Positions 59,921 to 64,000 of a stretch of DNA of 64,000 nucleotides are shown in pieces (the first letter of the stretch is position 1; each line of letters begins with the position of its first letter). The DNA comes from Albifimbria verrucaria (lineage: Eukaryota; Ascomycota; Sordariomycetes; Hypocreales; Stachybotryaceae): positions 61,423-125,422 of the forward strand of contig JAHREC010000035.1 of the NCBI GenBank assembly GCA_020081605.1, given 5' to 3'. The notes under the pieces are model-generated. The model made no database searches. It had not been told where the DNA came from and saw only the letters and a program-made list of their open reading frames with translations. Both the position numbers and the translations under genes were made by a program.

Positions 59921-61998
59921 ATGGAAGACAAAGGACGAAGATATCAACAGCAGAGCCGGGGCCCGGCCCGGCCTCGAAGGGTCAGGGGCCCGGCCGTTGA
60001 ACCGGCTGCTGACGAAGGCACCGTTGAACCGGCTGCTGACGAAGGCATTGACTTCGATATCATCCTGAACGATAGTCGGCTGGAACAAGATGCGGATAGC
60101 ACATACAGACCAAATATCAAGCCCACGGACGCTATAGGCAGCCAATTTGAACCGTGCCACGTCCCGGAACATCCCTTTGAAGTCCATGACCTTCCTGTAT
60201 CGCCGTTGAAGCTATTCCAGCATTTCCTACCTATCTGGCTCGTTGAAAGCTGGGTTGACTATACCAATAGAAACCCGGGTCCTGACGGCCGTACGATTAT
60301 AACGTCTGTCTCGGAAATCTATATATGGATAGCTATGATAATATATATAGATTTAAATCCTAAAAATCCTATAGGGACTATTGGAAGGGCCAACGGCTGG
60401 GGAAATGCCTCGACACACCGTATAGCAAGATATATGTCGTTTGACCGATTTTCCCTACTAAGAAGACGGCTTCGAATCGACGATCCGGATACAATAGATA
60501 TGGATGTCCCGGATCCTTATAATAAGGTCAATGAATGGGCCAATATCATGATGAACGCTGCCGTCAGCATCGTCAGCGTTGGAAGCATCGTGACTGTCGA
60601 TGAGGCTATGCAGGCCTTCCAAGGCCGTTCCAAACAGAAGGTGACGATCAAGGAAAACCCACACCCACAGGGCCTCAAGATCTGGGTCCTAGCTGTTGCC
60701 GGATATATGTTGCAGTGGCTATGGCACAGGCCCGGCTGCGGTCCTGTGGGCATTGAAGGCCGGGGCCCCGGAAAGCTAGGAACAAGGTCACATCGTCAGA
60801 CGGCTTATTAGACGGCTCATCAGACGGCTCGTCAGACAAGGCCCCGGCGTTGACCATGACCCAAGCCGTCGTTGTGGCCCTTATAAAGCGGCTGCCGCCA
60901 TCTAGATGTCATGTCTATATAGATAACTTATTCCCGTCTCCGGGCCTCTTCGTTGCCCTCATGCAGCTAGGGATAGGGGCCACCGGCACATGCCGTACGA
61001 ACTGTGGTCTGTATCGCCGTCTCGTTGAATTGAAGGAAGATGACCGGAAAGGACGGAAAATGTGGTCCTATGGCCGGATTCAATCGTGGCCAACACCAGA
61101 TAACAAGGTCAGTCACTCACATAGTCAGTCAGTCAGTCAGTCAGCTAGTCATAGCTATATATATATATATAGCTATGACTAGCTGACTGACTGACTGACT
61201 GACCGTCTTGAAGGTCAACCAGATAGCTTGGAAAGACAATGCCTTAGTGTTGTTTTTGACCACTGTTTATGACGGTAGCGAGACCGTTGTCTGTACGAGG
61301 AAGCGGCCAACATCGTCACATCGCTGTTCAGGCCCAATTAAACAGTTCTTTGGAGACGAGCCGGTCAAAGAGGTCCTGATCCCGGCTGTGGCTTTTGACT
61401 ATAACCATCATATGAACGGCGTAGATATTGCAGATCATCTAAGATCGAATATGCGTACAGGAAATCATCGTCAACGCCGGGGCCCGGCTAGGGCCCTTGC
61501 CTGGGACTTCCTCCTCAAGACGGCTGTTTCTAATAGCTTCATTTTGCAGAGAGACGGGCAGCCGGCTTGGCCACGCTATAGATCCCTGGGCCTGTGGCAG
61601 GAAGCTGTTTCTGACGAATTATGTAGGAAATATTGGTCGATATATAGGAAGGAAAAGGGATCCTGGAAGAGATATCGAGCCGGGAACGAATTTATCCGCA
61701 TATCACAACACCATTGGATTGATAGAGGGAAAAGATCCCGTTGTCTTAGCTGCAAAGGCTTGCAAATTTCCCTCGAACTCGCAGCTCTGAACGCCCTTTT
61801 CAACGCCCTCGAAAACGCCGTTGCAGGCCGGGCCCTGACCTTGACGATGACTTCAACGATGACCTTGACGAAAACCCTCACCCGGATCCGCCGGAGGCTC
61901 CCAAAGCTAAAACTACGAATATGGGCTGTGATGTCTGTAATGTAGCTATATGTAACGCGGGGCAATGCTGGTACCTCTATCATCGGCCAATTTACTAG
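59921..61998 (+). mobile_element. piggyBac-type (DDE_Tnp_1_7) transposase gene, two 1-base losses
   Basis: The ATG at 59921 opens a Pro/Arg-rich N-terminus with a 27-bp duplicated unit (VEPAADEGT twice). The DDE_Tnp_1_7 domain follows, with all three catalytic aspartates in typical contexts: VTVDEAMQAFQGRS, HVYIDNLFPSPGLF and NHHMNGVDIADHLRSN. A 106-bp intron (61108-61213) joins PDNK to VNQIAWKDN in frame. The Cys-rich C-terminus GCDVCNVAICNAGQCWYLYH ends at TAG 61996-61998. The frame changes at 60761-60770 and 61829-61832, each in a GGGGCCCC-type run and each explained by one lost base. Without correction the product stops at 60811. Piggybac elements cut and paste at TTAA; flanking terminal repeats were not found. 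About 657 residues. Retained catalytic residues suggest recent activity. Confidence 0.85.
61108..61213 (+). other. Transposase intron containing a perfect 80-bp palindrome
   Basis: The intron starts GTCAGT and ends CTTGAAG. Positions 61124-61203 form a perfect inverted repeat with two 40-base arms meeting at 61163/61164 without a spacer; I checked all 40 pairs. Outer parts of the arms are GTCA tandem units, the centre is TATATA. In the transcript this would fold into one long hairpin bringing the splice sites close together. Confidence 0.9.
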
Positions 61999-64000
61999 GC
62001 CTTCTATGTATCTAGTTTTTATCCGGTTCCAATTGGTCAATTTACTGGTTTGCTACCTAGTCTGAGCCTTACCGGCCTCAAGGGGATAGTTACCGAGGCT
62101 TAGTCTTATATGGATTGGTATCTCACCCTAAGCATGTCTTCTTAGCACCTGCTCACTTGATGGAAGCTCAAATGCTTATGTCAGAACTACAATAGGCAGG
62201 GTTGACTCCAAGTTACAGTGCCGCAGTCCAAGCTTAACGTAGCTGCTCTCGTACGAACTAGGTCCAAATGTATTAATTCAAGTAGCCATGGGGCTTTTCA
62301 TCTTCCATTCTCGTTTGCTGCGAGAACTTGGAGACGAACTACGCCTTTGATAAGAATTGGAGTTAGCATATGCTTGGTTATGCAGTCTCCAAGCGCTTCT
62401 GATGGCAAAATCATAGATCACAGAACGGAGTTCTTACAGAGATCTCTTTTAGCAATTGTTAGCGGTAGCAGTAAGACGGTAGCAGCTTATTTAAGGACTG
62501 AGGAATTGTTCCGATGCCAGGTTAATTTGCAAACTCTGATATGAACCGCGAATATATGAACCGCGAATATATAAACCGCGAAGAAAGTCGTCAAAATCAG
62601 CAGGAGATGTTGAATTTTTACAGCAGAGAGCGGTATTACCAGATCGCATCAAGATCCATGTGCTTAAGTCTACCGACCGTATTGAAGCATTTATGCTGAA
62701 GTGACCGTCTACAGGTAGGAGATGAAGTAAGGTCTCTCATATTGAACAAATATCCATATAGAATTGCGAGATGTGAAGCTACGCAAACAGCCTACTGTTG
62801 GTTGTCCCTGAATCATTTAGCGCCAATCCCTCAGATGCACATTACCTTAGGCTGATAGGTCACCACAAGGCATTCAACAAAGCAAAATGCATGCTTGTTG
62901 GAGGAAATTGAACTCATGGGATTATAAGCGATTCCACGAGGGTTCTACCGCGCTGGGGCATTGAACTGATCACCTGCGTAGAGATCGGTACGAATTTTCA
63001 GTGGTAGTGGCTAACAGAATCCAACCAATCGACCCAACCGAGACTTGAAGTATTGCATGAGATGTAGAGTTCGCAACTACAGAAGATGGTTCCTGGTAAT
63101 GACTTCACTTCCAACCAAGTGATTCTTGGAGGTCTGGAGATATTTTCGCAAGCGATTCACCGAGCCTCGTCTGGCTCAGAATGAATTTGGAAAACATATG
63201 ACGATACAATTGACAAAACCAAAGGACTCTGTGGTTGGGTAAGACTACAACACCGATGAATTCCTCATGGCCCGAAACTCGAAGCTCGTGTTGTAAGATG
63301 AAGTAAATAGAGTCTGGAAGGAGAAGCCAGGTTTGGCCTGTGAGTATATAGCCAACTCTCTTGATCCATGTGTTGGACGCAAAAATCAGATTTGATCTTC
63401 ATGTCTGCGTATCCCGTCTACCAACGCCATACTTTCGGCACGTTATTATTCAATAACGTCTGTGACGATTAAGACGAACCGGGCTTGTCATGCTCCGTGA
63501 TGGCGTTACCAGCTGCAAGAAAACTATATCCACATATTGGTTTCGAACCTGTCCGGGACATCAGGACGATAGAAAGAGATTTCTCGAGCATGGCCAGGCC
63601 TTCTGAAGCTAGCCGCTAAGGGGGCAATGGAAGGATCGGCTTGCTGTCTTGATGTCTTTAAGTCCAATAGTGAAAGTCTTCAATCTTTATTAAGAATTTC
63701 CAGCTCTCCTGTTATGACTGCAAAGACACCCAGCGTGAAAATAGCAACAGTTGCTAGTTATTACAAACTGGCTACGGGTTGCTATAAGGCATGTTCTTTA
63801 AGAAATCATCTAGTGTTGTGTTCTTGCCGGTTGCTTTCATCAATGCCACGAGATGCGAATGCAACGAGCAAACTACCCTAGAGTACACGTGAATTCCAGT
63901 AGAGGTCTAGGGTAGGAATCCATGACACCCATGACACATGACACGCCGACCACAAACCAAAAATTCCCTTGACCCTTCAGATTTAACGGGTGTCCTAGCT
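61999..64000. other. Right-hand end, no supported gene
   Basis: Short AT-richer open frames (62218-62544, 63627-63881) have no domains. A 15-bp minisatellite lies at 62538-62583. Nothing else is supported. Confidence 0.4.
62538..62583 (+). repeat. 15-bp minisatellite
   Basis: The unit GAACCGCGAATATAT occurs about three times, with the third unit varying (AAACCGCGAAG). Confidence 0.85.

Noticed and set aside
59037..62241. TTAACGTAGC direct repeat as piggyBac borders
   Set aside because: The flanks do not show inward-facing terminal inverted repeats, so the 10-bp match may be chance.
62930..62995. tRNA-like reverse string near an anticodon-arm-like sequence
   Set aside because: Acceptor stem and T-loop do not pair; no tRNA gene could be supported anywhere in the window.
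1..64000. Secondary-metabolite gene cluster, CRISPR array, rRNA genes or telomere repeats
   Set aside because: No PKS, NRPS or terpene synthase motifs, no regularly spaced repeats, and no rRNA or telomeric sequence were seen on reading both strands.

Overview
The window looks like nuclear DNA of a filamentous ascomycete, most probably a Sordariomycete and perhaps Hypocreales. The evidence is short introns (46-70 bp in ordinary genes) with GTAAGT/GTATGT-like donors and CTAAC/CTGAC-like branch points, fungal Zn2Cys6 and fungal-type C2H2 regulators, a SOK1/TCP11 protein, a vacuolar VCX1/CAX exchanger, and decayed repeats. It is a gene-poor, repeat-rich stretch. About ten recognisable genes occupy roughly a third of it; the rest is relic sequence, dispersed repeats and minisatellites.

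Layout: (1) 1-826, the 5' part of a secreted L-asparaginase-like gene leaving the left edge. (2) 3.7-4.5 kb, a C2H2 pseudogene. (3) 5.75-6.1 kb, the 3' exons of an unknown gene. (4) 8.7-10.7 kb, SOK1. (5) 11.5-12.5 kb, mosaic fragments of an MFS transporter gene. (6) 12.8-16.1 kb, an M16 zinc metallopeptidase, whose 5' end is also duplicated at 7.8 kb. (7) 16.6 kb, a lone Zn2Cys6 DNA-binding domain. (8) 19.4-21.3 kb, the complete MFS transporter. (9) 25.1-26.7 kb, VCX1. (10) 27-35 kb, repeats and empty sequence. (11) 35.5-36.7 kb, a C2H2 regulator. (12) 37-44.5 kb, dispersed repeats and a decayed SWIRM-domain gene. (13) 45.0-46.0 kb, a von Willebrand A protein. (14) 48.0-49.2 kb, a Zn2Cys6 regulator. 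(15) 50-54.4 kb, more dispersed repeats. (16) 55.7-57.6 kb, a coiled-coil membrane protein. (17) 59.9-62.0 kb, a piggyBac-type transposase whose intron carries a perfect 80-bp palindrome.

The genes do not form one pathway: no biosynthetic backbone enzyme or obvious cluster was seen. The most striking global signal is that almost every conserved gene is interrupted by one or more single-base losses, mostly inside C or G runs (A/T in one case), while the protein sequence on both sides stays well preserved. This pattern fits indel errors of a sequencing or assembly process better than independent gene death, although a few lesions (TAG at 4099, TAA in VCX1, TGA in the SWIRM relic) are substitutions and may be real. 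At least three unnamed dispersed repeat families, plus duplicated pieces of the M16 and MFS genes, point to a rearranging accessory region. I could not identify a complete new biological system. The palindromic intron, the degenerate asparaginase pocket and the unnamed repeat families are the observations most worth following.
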